A DNA stretch of 64,000 nucleotides from an uncultured Clostridia bacterium (GTDB lineage Bacteria > Bacillota > Clostridia > Lachnospirales > CAG-274). Both the position numbers and the translations under genes were made by a program. Location of the stretch: the NCBI GenBank assembly GCA_947630475.1, contig CANRHR010000002.1, forward strand, positions 124,001 through 188,000. The letters run 5' to 3'. The notes under the pieces are model-generated. The model saw only the letters and a list, made by a program, of their open reading frames with translations, did not search any database and was not told the origin of the DNA. Positions 8,480 to 16,184 of the stretch are shown one piece after another (position 1 is the stretch's first letter; each line of letters opens with the position of its first letter).

Positions 8480-9487
8480 ATGATATTTTTAAGTTATGGT
8501 ATTTTGGTTGTTTTAGTTGTAGTGCTGTCTGTATATCTCTCAAAATATGTCGATGCGCTTGACAAAAAAACAAATCTTTCGGGCGCTTTTATCGGAGGGG
8601 TTCTTTTGGCGGCAGTAACAAGCCTGCCGGAGCTTTTTACAAGCATAAGCGCCGTTTTATTGGTAAAGCCTCCTCAGCCGGAGCTTATTCAGGGCAATGT
8701 TTTCGGCAGCAATATATTTAATTTAACAATTTTTGGAGGCTGCGTACTTTTTGCTTCTTATAGCTATAAGCAGTCGTCTGTTTCAAAAAGCCATGCCACT
8801 ACTGTTATTTTTACAATAGTTTTATTTATAGTATGCATACTTGGAATGTATTTTCCCTGGACAATATCGGCTGCGTTTATTAAGCTTAACTGGGCAAGTT
8901 TAGCCATATTTATTATTTATATAATAAATATTAAGCTTGTAAATTCAGATGATTCGGCTGAAAATGAAGGCGAGGATAATGTTAACCTATCTGTGGGTCA
9001 GATTGTCGTAAGGTTTATTCTTCTTTCTGTGGCTTTGGTGTTTGTAAGCATTATGCTTACTCAGGTTACGGACAAGCTTTCCGACAGGCTTAATCTCGGA
9101 AAAACCGTTGCAGGCGCAATTTTTCTTGGCGTTGCCACATCTCTTCCGGAGCTTACGGCTTCAATAAACCTTGTAAGGCTTAAAAATTTTAACGCTTCTA
9201 TAGGCAATGTTACAGGAAGCAATTTGTTTAATTTTATAATACTTTGCTTTGGCGATTTAATTTATACAAAAGGCGGAATTTACGGCAAAACGTTAGATTC
9301 GCAGATTATTATATGGTGTGCCGTTATTGCTTCTCTGCTTACGCTTATTGCCCTTAAGACAAAAAACAGCAGGGCTGTATCATCTTTTCTGGGCGGTTTA
9401 ATTATATTAACATATGTTTCAAGCATTGTTCTTGCAAAATATGCCTCCAGCTTTGATTTTATTAAGGATTTCTTCTTTTTCGGATAA
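8480..9487 (+). CDS. Sodium/calcium exchanger family membrane protein
   Basis: A CaCA-superfamily cation antiporter of 335 aa, with about ten membrane spans in two inverted halves. Each half has the alpha-repeat signature: TSLPELFTSISA followed by GNVFGSNIFN in the first, and ATSLPELTASIN followed by GNVTGSNLFNF in the second. These acidic and asparagine residues bind the exchanged cations. The ATG at 8480 follows AGAGGAG by 7 bases; an upstream in-frame ATG at 8438 has no ribosome site. It is followed by a lipoprotein gene on the same strand. The cation is probably Ca2+, but the family also moves other ions. Confidence 0.88.
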   Translation: MIFLSYGILVVLVVVLSVYLSKYVDALDKKTNLSGAFIGGVLLAAVTSLPELFTSISAVLLVKPPQPELIQGNVFGSNIFNLTIFGGCVLFASYSYKQSSVSKSHATTVIFTIVLFIVCILGMYFPWTISAAFIKLNWASLAIFIIYIINIKLVNSDDSAENEGEDNVNLSVGQIVVRFILLSVALVFVSIMLTQVTDKLSDRLNLGKTVAGAIFLGVATSLPELTASINLVRLKNFNASIGNVTGSNLFNFIILCFGDLIYTKGGIYGKTLDSQIIIWCAVIASLLTLIALKTKNSRAVSSFLGGLIILTYVSSIVLAKYASSFDFIKDFFFFG

Positions 9488-9555
9488 ATAGTCGGTTTTG
9501 ATGTTAAAAATCGATTTTTGATTTATGTGAGCTTTTGACAAAAGGAGGGTTGATT

Positions 9556-10626
9556 ATGAGATGCAGATTTTTAATTTTTTCTTTTTTGCTTATAACGTTT
9601 TTTTTAACCGGCTGCAGCTTAAAAAAAGAGGCTGTTATAGGCTTAATTACATATAACGAAGATGATTTTTTAAACGGCGCTCATATGTATAGTGATGAAA
9701 ATTTGCAAACGGTCGGCAGAAATATCAAAATAATAGAAAAAAAGGCGGATAAAAATGAAAATGCGGCTGATATTTTTAATGAGCTTAAGCAGGAGGGCGC
9801 TGATTTAATAATATCCGATATGGATAACGGATTTAATAAGTTTTATGCAGAAGAAGCCGTGCCTGTTATTGCCGCCAGGGAATGGAACCATTCCGACAAT
9901 ACGCCTTACTGCTTTGAGCTTTCACCCAACCCAACTGAAGAGGCTCAGTATTTGGCTGATTTTATTGCGGATGAGCTTAAGATTGAAGGCACCGCCGTTA
10001 TTTACAACAGCGAATATGATTATTCAAATATTTTGGCGGAAAGCTTTAATGTGAAAATGATGCTTAAGGGAGCTGATATATTATCTGTATCGGAATATAA
10101 AAGTTCTGATTCGGTTTATGACGATATTTTAAAAAAGATTGCCGAAAGCAAGCCCTCGCTTCTTTTGGTGTTGGATAACAGCGAAAGGTCAGCCAAAATA
10201 GTTGATAAGGCATGTGAAATTATGGTTTTAAAGCCAATTTTTGTGGGACCTTGTCAATGGGATACAATAGAAAGCAAGGTGTCCGATCCGTCTGTTTTGG
10301 AGGGAAGTTATTGCTTAAGCTGCTTTTCGTATGATGATGCAAGGCCGGAAATTCAGATTTTTGTTGATGATTACAAGCAAAAATACAATAAAGCCCCAAG
10401 TTTAAATTCTGCTATGGGTTACGATTCTATGGCTATAGCATTTGATGCTTTAAAAAATACAAAAAGGCTTAATGAAAAAAGCCTTGTGGAAACATTGCTT
10501 GTCACTGATTATGAGGGCATAAGCGGCAGGTTTGATTTTAACGGAAAAAATTACGCTTCACCTTCTGTTTTTGTAAGCACGATAATGAGCGGAGAAAAGG
10601 TTTTATACTCTAAACTTGAAAATTAA
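9556..10626 (+). CDS. Type-1 periplasmic-binding lipoprotein (Leu/Ile/Val-BP-like)
   Basis: A 356-aa exported protein. A basic N-terminus and hydrophobic stretch end in the lipobox LTGC (Cys about 20), predicting signal peptidase II processing and a membrane-anchored protein. The mature part follows the two-lobe type-1 binding-protein fold, with a second-lobe segment AMGYDSMAIAFDAL and C-terminal GISGRFDFNGKNYASP typical of branched-chain amino-acid and amide receptors. AAAGGAGG precedes the ATG. No permease or ATPase lies nearby, so it is either an orphan receptor for a distant ABC transporter or a sensory protein. Confidence 0.8.
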   Translation: MRCRFLIFSFLLITFFLTGCSLKKEAVIGLITYNEDDFLNGAHMYSDENLQTVGRNIKIIEKKADKNENAADIFNELKQEGADLIISDMDNGFNKFYAEEAVPVIAAREWNHSDNTPYCFELSPNPTEEAQYLADFIADELKIEGTAVIYNSEYDYSNILAESFNVKMMLKGADILSVSEYKSSDSVYDDILKKIAESKPSLLLVLDNSERSAKIVDKACEIMVLKPIFVGPCQWDTIESKVSDPSVLEGSYCLSCFSYDDARPEIQIFVDDYKQKYNKAPSLNSAMGYDSMAIAFDALKNTKRLNEKSLVETLLVTDYEGISGRFDFNGKNYASPSVFVSTIMSGEKVLYSKLEN

Positions 10627-10650
10627 CGCAAAAATAAAAAAGCTAAAAAT

Positions 10651-10841
10651 AAAAAGCTCTTTATTTTGAACAAGTAACTTAAAGCGTCGCAGACTTATAA
10701 TCCGCAGGCGGAATTCACTTTCGCCGAGGAAAACAGCGAGTTTCAAGGGATTTTTAATCCCGATGGAATGAGCTGTTTATACATCTGTTTTTTCTCGAAA
10801 AAGTCCAAATGGACTTTTTCGACACTCAAAAAGCTCTTTAT
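10651..10841. repeat. 14-base direct repeats flanking the 161-bp element
   Basis: AAAAAGCTCTTTAT occurs at 10651-10664 and again, identically, at 10828-10841. The two copies bound repeat copy A almost exactly. The right copy forms the left half of the terminator at 10829-10854. The arrangement looks like a target-site duplication. Confidence 0.7.
10666..10826 (+). repeat. 161-bp interspersed structured repeat, copy A
   Basis: This element matches the reverse complement of 48715-48875 without gaps, with about 12 mismatches over 161 bases. It folds into an outer AAACAGC/GCTGTTT stem (10731-10737 with 10772-10778) enclosing GGGATT/AATCCC (10747-10752 with 10756-10761), then a perfect 12-bp hairpin TCGAAAAAGTCC/GGACTTTTTCGA (10795-10806 with 10811-10822). 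It encodes no protein I can support. Confidence 0.85.
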
Positions 10842-10854
10842 ATTAAGAGCTTTT
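10829..10854 (+). terminator. Intrinsic terminator after the binding-protein gene
   Basis: AAAAGCTCTT pairs with AAGAGCTTTT around a six-base loop and is followed by ATTTTT. It reaches into the ribU stop codon on the opposite strand and could serve both genes. Confidence 0.7.
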
Positions 10855-11440
10855 ATTTTTGCAGTTTTATTATTCTGTTTAACAGCTTATAGCAGTACCA
10901 GCCAATTATCGAAACAACAATGCCTTTGAATACGTTAAACGGAGTTATACCTAAAATAACAATATCTCTTAATGAAGAAATTGCCGGTATTGTTTTGGAG
11001 CTTAATGAGATTACATTATCCATACCGCCGAAAAGTTTGGCATAAAGAGGAACGGTTACATAATAATTAATAATTATACCCGAAATTATAAAGCCTATAT
11101 TTGCCGCCGCAAAGCCTATTAATGCATTAAGCTTTAATTTTTTGAATATTATTCCAAGAGGTATTATATAGCATGAATTTACAATAAAGTTTGAAAGCTC
11201 TCCAACACAGCCCGTGGTTGAGGCTGTAACAGCTTTGATAAGATTTTTAACAAGCTCTATTAATGCTCCTGATAAAGGCCCGTATGCCAAAGCGGCGATT
11301 ATTGCCGGAATGTCGCTAAATTCAAGTTCAAGAAATCCCATATATTTAAATGGAAGATGAAAAAGCATCAATACATAAGACAGGGCAGAAAAAAATCCTA
11401 TAACTGTAATTTGTCTTGTTGTAAGCTTTGTTTTTAACAT
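10853..11440 (-). CDS. ribU: ECF transporter substrate-binding subunit, probably riboflavin-specific
   Basis: A 195-aa membrane protein with about six spans. The pattern ELEFSDIPAIIAALAYGPL followed by ALIELVKNLIKA is the loop and helix seen in RibU-type S components, which capture riboflavin and pair with the shared EcfT/EcfA1/EcfA2 energising module (not in this window). AAGGAGATG sits about 9 bases before the ATG at 11440. The gene has its own promoter. I looked for an FMN riboswitch upstream and found none. Other vitamin S components share the fold, so the substrate is likely rather than certain. Confidence 0.8.
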   Translation of the reverse strand: MLKTKLTTRQITVIGFFSALSYVLMLFHLPFKYMGFLELEFSDIPAIIAALAYGPLSGALIELVKNLIKAVTASTTGCVGELSNFIVNSCYIIPLGIIFKKLKLNALIGFAAANIGFIISGIIINYYVTVPLYAKLFGGMDNVISLSSKTIPAISSLRDIVILGITPFNVFKGIVVSIIGWYCYKLLNRIIKLQK

Positions 11441-11478
11441 AAAAGCACATCTCCTTTTTATCGTCATTTCCGCTTATA

Positions 11479-11507
11479 ATTTTACTTTTATGTCATATAA
11501 AAGTCAA
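11479..11507 (-). promoter_or_regulatory. Sigma-A type promoter of ribU
   Basis: On the minus strand TTGACT (11502-11507), a 17-base spacer and TAAAAT (11479-11484). The start of transcription would be about 30-35 bases before the ribU ATG. Confidence 0.7.
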
Positions 11508-11673
11508 GATGAGCAAATATATTAATTTGTTATAAATTTTATGGCAGCAAAATTTGCTTATACCAAGTTTATTTAGGCATAGCTTTACTTAAAGCAATAG
11601 TAATTGCCAACAGTTTAAAGGACGGAGGACTTGCTTGTTGGTTAAAATAACATAAAAAACATAGATATATCTG

Positions 11674-11701
11674 TTGACATTTGTAAAAATAGATGTAAAA
11701 A
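11674..11701 (+). promoter_or_regulatory. Candidate promoter of the hydCBA operon
   Basis: TTGACA (11674-11679), a 16-base spacer and TAAAAA (11696-11701). It would give a leader of about 240 bases before hydC, much of it occupied by a decayed repeat copy. The -10 box is imperfect. Confidence 0.45.
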
Positions 11702-11782
11702 TAATATTATGATATATAAAAGAAAATTAAATGTCACTTTTTGTGTCAATTTCGTTTTATATTGTTTTAGTTAAGCATAAGC

Positions 11783-11915
11783 GCTGTCTTTAAGGCAGAC
11801 GGATTTTCAGTGATTTGATTCCGATTGGGAAAATAGAAATTTTTAAGGATTTTTAGCCGCCGGAACAAGTTTTTATTATTGAAAAAGTTATAAAGGATTT
11901 TTTCGATAATCTGAA
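11783..11915 (+). repeat. Strongly diverged copy (E) of the 161-bp repeat in the hyd leader
   Basis: Order and spacing match the repeat: CAGACGGATT, then TTTAAGGATTTTTAG at the GGGATTTTTAATCCC position, then GAAAAAGTTATAAAGGATTT, a decayed form of the final hairpin. Identity is low, so homology is a judgement from order. It lies between the putative promoter and hydC. Confidence 0.4.
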
Positions 11916-11941
11916 ATATATAATTATAAAGGAGGTTTTAT

Positions 11942-12442
11942 ATGTCTGAAAAAGTTTTAAACGTGTTTAAAGGAACACCCGAACAGGAAAGGAATTTAAA
12001 AAGCGTTATCGAAGCCCATAAGGATCAGCCGGGCGCTTTGATGCCTGTTCTTCAGCAGGCTCAGGAAATTTACGGCTATCTTCCGATAGAAGTTCAAAAA
12101 ATGGTTGCCGACGGGCTTAATATGTCGCTTTCCGAGGTTTATGGCGTGGCAACGTTTTATTCTCAGTTTTCATTGACGCCAAAGGGCGAATATAGGATTA
12201 ATGTCTGTCTTGGTACGGCATGCTATGTTAAGGGAGCGGATAAAATCCTTAAGGCTGTTGAAAAAAAGCTTGGCATAAAATCCGGACAATGTACACCGGA
12301 CGGGCGCTTTTCGCTTGATTCCACAAGGTGTATAGGCGCCTGCGGTCTTGCTCCCGTTATGATGATTAATGACGAGGTATATGGAAGACTTAAGCCCGAT
12401 ATGATAGATTCTATATTAGATAAATATTACTCCCAAAAATAG
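11942..12442 (+). CDS. hydC: Bifurcating [FeFe] hydrogenase, NuoE-like subunit
   Basis: A 166-aa thioredoxin-fold [2Fe-2S] protein homologous to the 24-kDa NuoE subunit. The cluster cysteines are visible as CLGTACYVKG and CIGACGLAP in the second half; the N-terminal helical part includes QAQEIYGYLP and GVATFYSQF. In trimeric hydrogenases of the Thermotoga type this subunit relays electrons between NADH and the catalytic chain. GGAGG precedes the ATG. It is first of three tightly packed genes (12- and 11-base gaps), so the subunits are probably made together. Confidence 0.93.
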   Translation: MSEKVLNVFKGTPEQERNLKSVIEAHKDQPGALMPVLQQAQEIYGYLPIEVQKMVADGLNMSLSEVYGVATFYSQFSLTPKGEYRINVCLGTACYVKGADKILKAVEKKLGIKSGQCTPDGRFSLDSTRCIGACGLAPVMMINDEVYGRLKPDMIDSILDKYYSQK

Positions 12443-12454
12443 GAGGCGGTGTGA

Positions 12455-14347
12455 ATGACTTTTGAAGAATTAGCAAAAATCAAAGAAAAAAATTATAATA
12501 TTGTTCAGGTAAGAAGAGTTGTGCAGCAGCAAGGCGAAGAGCTTTCAAAGCAGACCGCATACAGAAAGCAGGTGTTGATTTGCGGCGGTACCGGCTGTAC
12601 GTCATCAGGCAGCAAAAAAGTAATAGAAACCCTTGAAAACGAGCTTAAAAAGCATGGCATAGAAAAAGAGATACTTGTTGTAAAAACAGGCTGTTTCGGT
12701 CTTTGCTCATTAGGTCCCATTATGATTGTTTATCCGGAGGGCTGTTTTTATGCTCAGGCAACGCCCGAGGGCATCGCCGAAATTGTTGAAGAGCATTTGG
12801 TTAAAGGAAATATAGTTAAGCATCTGCTTTATGATAAGACGGTTCACGAGGACGGCTCTATAATTTCATTAAACGAAACAAATTTTTACAAAAAACAGCT
12901 TAGGATTGCTCTTAGAAACTGCGGAGTTATAGACCCTGAAAATATAGAAGAATATATAGCGGGCGATGGATATGCCGCTTTGGCAAAGGTATTAAGAGAA
13001 ATGTCGCCGCAGGATGTTATAGACTGTCTTTTAAAATCCGGCTTAAGAGGAAGAGGCGGCGGCGGCTTCCCTACCGGCAAAAAGTGGGACTTTGCAAGAA
13101 AAGAAGAAAACGATATAAAATATGTATGCTGTAATGCTGATGAGGGCGATCCGGGCGCATTTATGGATCGTTCTGTTTTGGAGGGGGATCCTCACAGTGT
13201 AATAGAGGCAATGGCAATTGCAGGCTATACCATAGGCGCAAAGCAGGGTTATGTGTATGTAAGAGCTGAATACCCAATAGCTGTTCAAAGGCTTAGAATA
13301 GCTATTGATCAGGCAAGAGAATACGGTCTGCTTGGCGAGAATATTTTTGGTACCGGTTTTTCGTTTGATATAGAGATAAGGCTTGGAGCAGGTGCGTTTG
13401 TATGCGGAGAGGAAACCGCTCTTATAGCCTCAATCGAGGGCAAAAGAGGAGAGCCTAAGCCAAGGCCGCCGTTTCCTGCCGTAAACGGTCTTTTTGGCAA
13501 GCCTACCATACTTAACAACGTTGAAACATATGCAAATATCGCTCAAATAATTTTAAAAGGCGCCGATTGGTTTTCATCTATCGGAACCGAAAAATCAAAA
13601 GGCACTAAGGTTTTTGCTTTAGGAGGAAAAATAACCAACGTAGGTTTGGTTGAAATACCTATGGGTACAACGCTCAGAGAAATTGTAGAAGAAATAGGAG
13701 GCGGAATACCAAACGGAAAGAAGTTTAAAGCCGCCCAGACAGGAGGCCCGTCAGGGGGTTGTATACCGGCTTGTCATATAGATACTCCCATAGATTATGA
13801 CAATCTTACAAACCTTGGCAGCATGATGGGCTCGGGAGGACTTATAATTTTGGACGATGATACCTGTATGGTGGATATAGCAAAGTTTTATCTTGATTTT
13901 ACCGTTGATGAATCCTGTGGAAAATGTACTCCTTGCAGGATCGGAACAAGAAGGCTTAATCAGTTCTTGGAGAAAATAATAGAGGGAACAGCCGAGCTTG
14001 AGGATTTGGATAAAATAGAAGAGCTTGCAAATCATATGAACAGAACATCATTATGCGCCTTAGGACAGACTGCTCCAAATCCTGTTTTATCAACTATGAT
14101 GTATTTCAGAGATGAATATATATCTCATATAACAGATAAAAAATGTCCTGCCGGAGTCTGCAAAAGTCTTGTTTCATACGAAATCAATCCGGGCTTGTGC
14201 AAGGGCTGTACTCTTTGCATGAAGGGCTGCCCCGTCAACGCAATAAGCGGCTCTGTTAAAAAGCCGCATACTATTGATAAAGACAAATGCATTAAATGCG
14301 GTCTTTGCGAGAGAAACTGTAAATTTAATGCAATAACAAAAAGCTAG
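12455..14347 (+). CDS. hydB: Bifurcating [FeFe] hydrogenase, NuoF-like flavoprotein subunit
   Basis: A 630-aa protein that binds FMN and NAD(H). Domains in order: an N-terminal thioredoxin-like [2Fe-2S] domain (CGGTGCTSSG and KTGCFGLCSLGP), the NuoF core with the NADH/FMN loop GLRGRGGGGFPTGKKW and GAGAFVCGEETALI, the [4Fe-4S] motif ESCGKCTPCRIGTRR with a later LCALG cysteine, and a C-terminal double [4Fe-4S] ferredoxin (CKGCTLCMKGCPV, CIKCGLCERNC). This architecture is that of HydB in electron-bifurcating hydrogenases, which couple NADH and ferredoxin oxidation to H2 formation. Ribosome site AGGAGG lies before the ATG. Confidence 0.95.
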   Translation: MTFEELAKIKEKNYNIVQVRRVVQQQGEELSKQTAYRKQVLICGGTGCTSSGSKKVIETLENELKKHGIEKEILVVKTGCFGLCSLGPIMIVYPEGCFYAQATPEGIAEIVEEHLVKGNIVKHLLYDKTVHEDGSIISLNETNFYKKQLRIALRNCGVIDPENIEEYIAGDGYAALAKVLREMSPQDVIDCLLKSGLRGRGGGGFPTGKKWDFARKEENDIKYVCCNADEGDPGAFMDRSVLEGDPHSVIEAMAIAGYTIGAKQGYVYVRAEYPIAVQRLRIAIDQAREYGLLGENIFGTGFSFDIEIRLGAGAFVCGEETALIASIEGKRGEPKPRPPFPAVNGLFGKPTILNNVETYANIAQIILKGADWFSSIGTEKSKGTKVFALGGKITNVGLVEIPMGTTLREIVEEIGGGIPNGKKFKAAQTGGPSGGCIPACHIDTPIDYDNLTNLGSMMGSGGLIILDDDTCMVDIAKFYLDFTVDESCGKCTPCRIGTRRLNQFLEKIIEGTAELEDLDKIEELANHMNRTSLCALGQTAPNPVLSTMMYFRDEYISHITDKKCPAGVCKSLVSYEINPGLCKGCTLCMKGCPVNAISGSVKKPHTIDKDKCIKCGLCERNCKFNAITKS

Positions 14348-14358
14348 GGGGGCTGCAG

Positions 14359-16089
14359 ATGAGTGATATTAATTTAAAAATTAACGATATACCGGTAACT
14401 GTTCCGCAGGGATATACAATTTTGCAGGCTGCAAAAGAAATAAATATCGAGATTCCTTCTTTATGCTATTTAAAGGACGTAAACTGCATAGGCTCATGCA
14501 GGGTATGCGTTGTTGAGGTTAAAGGCAAAAAGGGTCTTGTTGCTTCCTGCGTTTATCCCGTTGAAGAGGGCATGGAGGTTTATACAAATACGCCTAATGT
14601 AAGAACATCAAGAAAAACTACAATTGAACTTATTTTATCCAGTCATCACAAAAAATGTCTTTCCTGCGTGAGAGGAAATCATTGCGAACTTCAAAAGCTT
14701 GCCTTTGATTATGACGTTGATGAAGACAGATTTAAAGGCGAGGACGTTCAGTATCAGATAGATGCTCTTTCACCTTATATTGTAAGGGACAACAACAAAT
14801 GTATACAGTGTATGCGATGTGTATCAGCCTGTTCCAAAATTCAGAGCGTTTCTGTTATAGGCCCTATAAAGAGAGGCTTTAATATTCATGTAGGCTGTGC
14901 CTTTGAAAAAAGCCTTAATGATTCGCCTTGTGTAGGCTGCGGACAATGCATAGTTGCCTGTCCCGTAGGTGCGCTTACGGAAAAAAGCAATATTGATGTT
15001 GTTTGGAACGCCATATCCGATAAAAATAAAAAGGTAGTATTTTTTACAGCGCCATCAATAAGGGCTACGCTCGGAGAATGTTTTAATATGCCTATAGGCA
15101 CAAATGTTGAAGGCAAAATGATAAATGCAATAAGACGTTTGGGCGCCGACAGTGTATTTAATATGGATGTTACTGCGGATTTAACCATTATGGAGGAAGC
15201 TAACGAGCTGATAGAAAGAATAGAGAACAAGGGAGTACTGCCTATGTTTACTTCCTGCTGTCCGGGCTGGGTAAAATTTGTTGAGCATTATTATCCCGAG
15301 ATTATTCCTAATCTTTCAACCTGCAAATCACCGCAGCAGATGTTTGGCACTGTTCTTAAAACATACTATTGTCATAAAAACGGCATTGATCCGAATGATT
15401 TGTTTGTTGTAAGCGTTATCCCATGCACAGCCAAAAAGTTTGAGGTTACACGACAAGAGGCAATGACATTTGATTTTCAAGATGTTGACGTTGCTTTAAC
15501 TACAAGAGAGCTTGCAAAAATGATTAAGGGCGCAGGTCTTAGCTTTGTTGATCTGCCTGATGACAGGTTTGATAATCCGTTTGAATTTGCAACCGGCGCA
15601 GGAACAATCTTCGGCGCAACCGGCGGAGTTATGGAAGCGGCTTTAAGGACTGCCGCAAGCACTCTTGATCCTAATTTTGCAAAAACAGATTTTAAAGAGG
15701 TAAGAGGAAACGAAGAAATAAAAGAGGCTGTTTATAAAATTAACGGAAAGGAAATTAAAGTAGCTGTAACATCGGGGCTTGCCAATGCAAGAAAGCTTTG
15801 TGAAATGGTTAAAAAGGGCGAAGCGGATTATCATATGATAGAAGTTATGGCTTGCCCGGGAGGCTGCATTAACGGCGGCGGGCAGCCGGTTCAAAGTGAC
15901 AGCATAAGGAATTATGCCGACCTTAAAGGCCTTAGATCGAAAGTGCTTTATGATGCGGATAAGCAGATTAAAAGCAGAAAATCACACGAAAGCCCTGTTA
16001 TGAAAATGCTTTATGACGAATTTTTTGATGCCCCGGGAAAACCAAGAGCGCACAAGCTTCTTCACACAAGCTATGTAAACAGAAAATAA
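14359..16089 (+). CDS. hydA: [FeFe] hydrogenase catalytic subunit
   Basis: A 576-aa catalytic subunit. The N-terminus holds a plant-type [2Fe-2S] domain (Cys36, 47, 50, 64), a His-Cys [4Fe-4S] segment (HHKKCLSCVRGNHC) and a double [4Fe-4S] ferredoxin (CIQCMRCVSAC, CVGCGQCIVACP). The H-cluster motifs follow: TSCCPGW (L1), IPCTAKKFE (L2) and MACPGGCINGGGQP (L3), with a C-terminal small-subunit-like tail. The L2 motif has Ile where CpI-type enzymes have Met. It makes or consumes H2 with HydB and HydC. Maturases HydEFG are not in the window. Confidence 0.96.
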   Translation: MSDINLKINDIPVTVPQGYTILQAAKEINIEIPSLCYLKDVNCIGSCRVCVVEVKGKKGLVASCVYPVEEGMEVYTNTPNVRTSRKTTIELILSSHHKKCLSCVRGNHCELQKLAFDYDVDEDRFKGEDVQYQIDALSPYIVRDNNKCIQCMRCVSACSKIQSVSVIGPIKRGFNIHVGCAFEKSLNDSPCVGCGQCIVACPVGALTEKSNIDVVWNAISDKNKKVVFFTAPSIRATLGECFNMPIGTNVEGKMINAIRRLGADSVFNMDVTADLTIMEEANELIERIENKGVLPMFTSCCPGWVKFVEHYYPEIIPNLSTCKSPQQMFGTVLKTYYCHKNGIDPNDLFVVSVIPCTAKKFEVTRQEAMTFDFQDVDVALTTRELAKMIKGAGLSFVDLPDDRFDNPFEFATGAGTIFGATGGVMEAALRTAASTLDPNFAKTDFKEVRGNEEIKEAVYKINGKEIKVAVTSGLANARKLCEMVKKGEADYHMIEVMACPGGCINGGGQPVQSDSIRNYADLKGLRSKVLYDADKQIKSRKSHESPVMKMLYDEFFDAPGKPRAHKLLHTSYVNRK

Positions 16090-16103
16090 TTTTATTGACC
16101 ATA

Positions 16104-16140
16104 AAACCCTAAAAGGTTCTGCTTGAACCTTTTGGGGTTT
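16104..16140 (+). terminator. Terminator of the hydCBA operon
   Basis: A 16-bp nearly perfect stem (16104-16119 with 16125-16140, loop TGCTT) begins 15 bases after the hydA stop. The downstream T-run is weak, but the strong stem between two operons supports the call. Confidence 0.75.
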
Positions 16141-16184
16141 TGTATAAAATTGCTTATAACCACAAAATTGTAAGGAGGGTGAAT

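Noticed and set aside
11441..11560. FMN riboswitch upstream of ribU
   Set aside because: The conserved G-rich RFN blocks are absent and the promoter leaves a leader of only about 35 bases.
12505..13518. Several antisense open frames inside hydB
   Set aside because: They follow from the codon composition of the plus-strand gene and have no start context or similarity that I can see.
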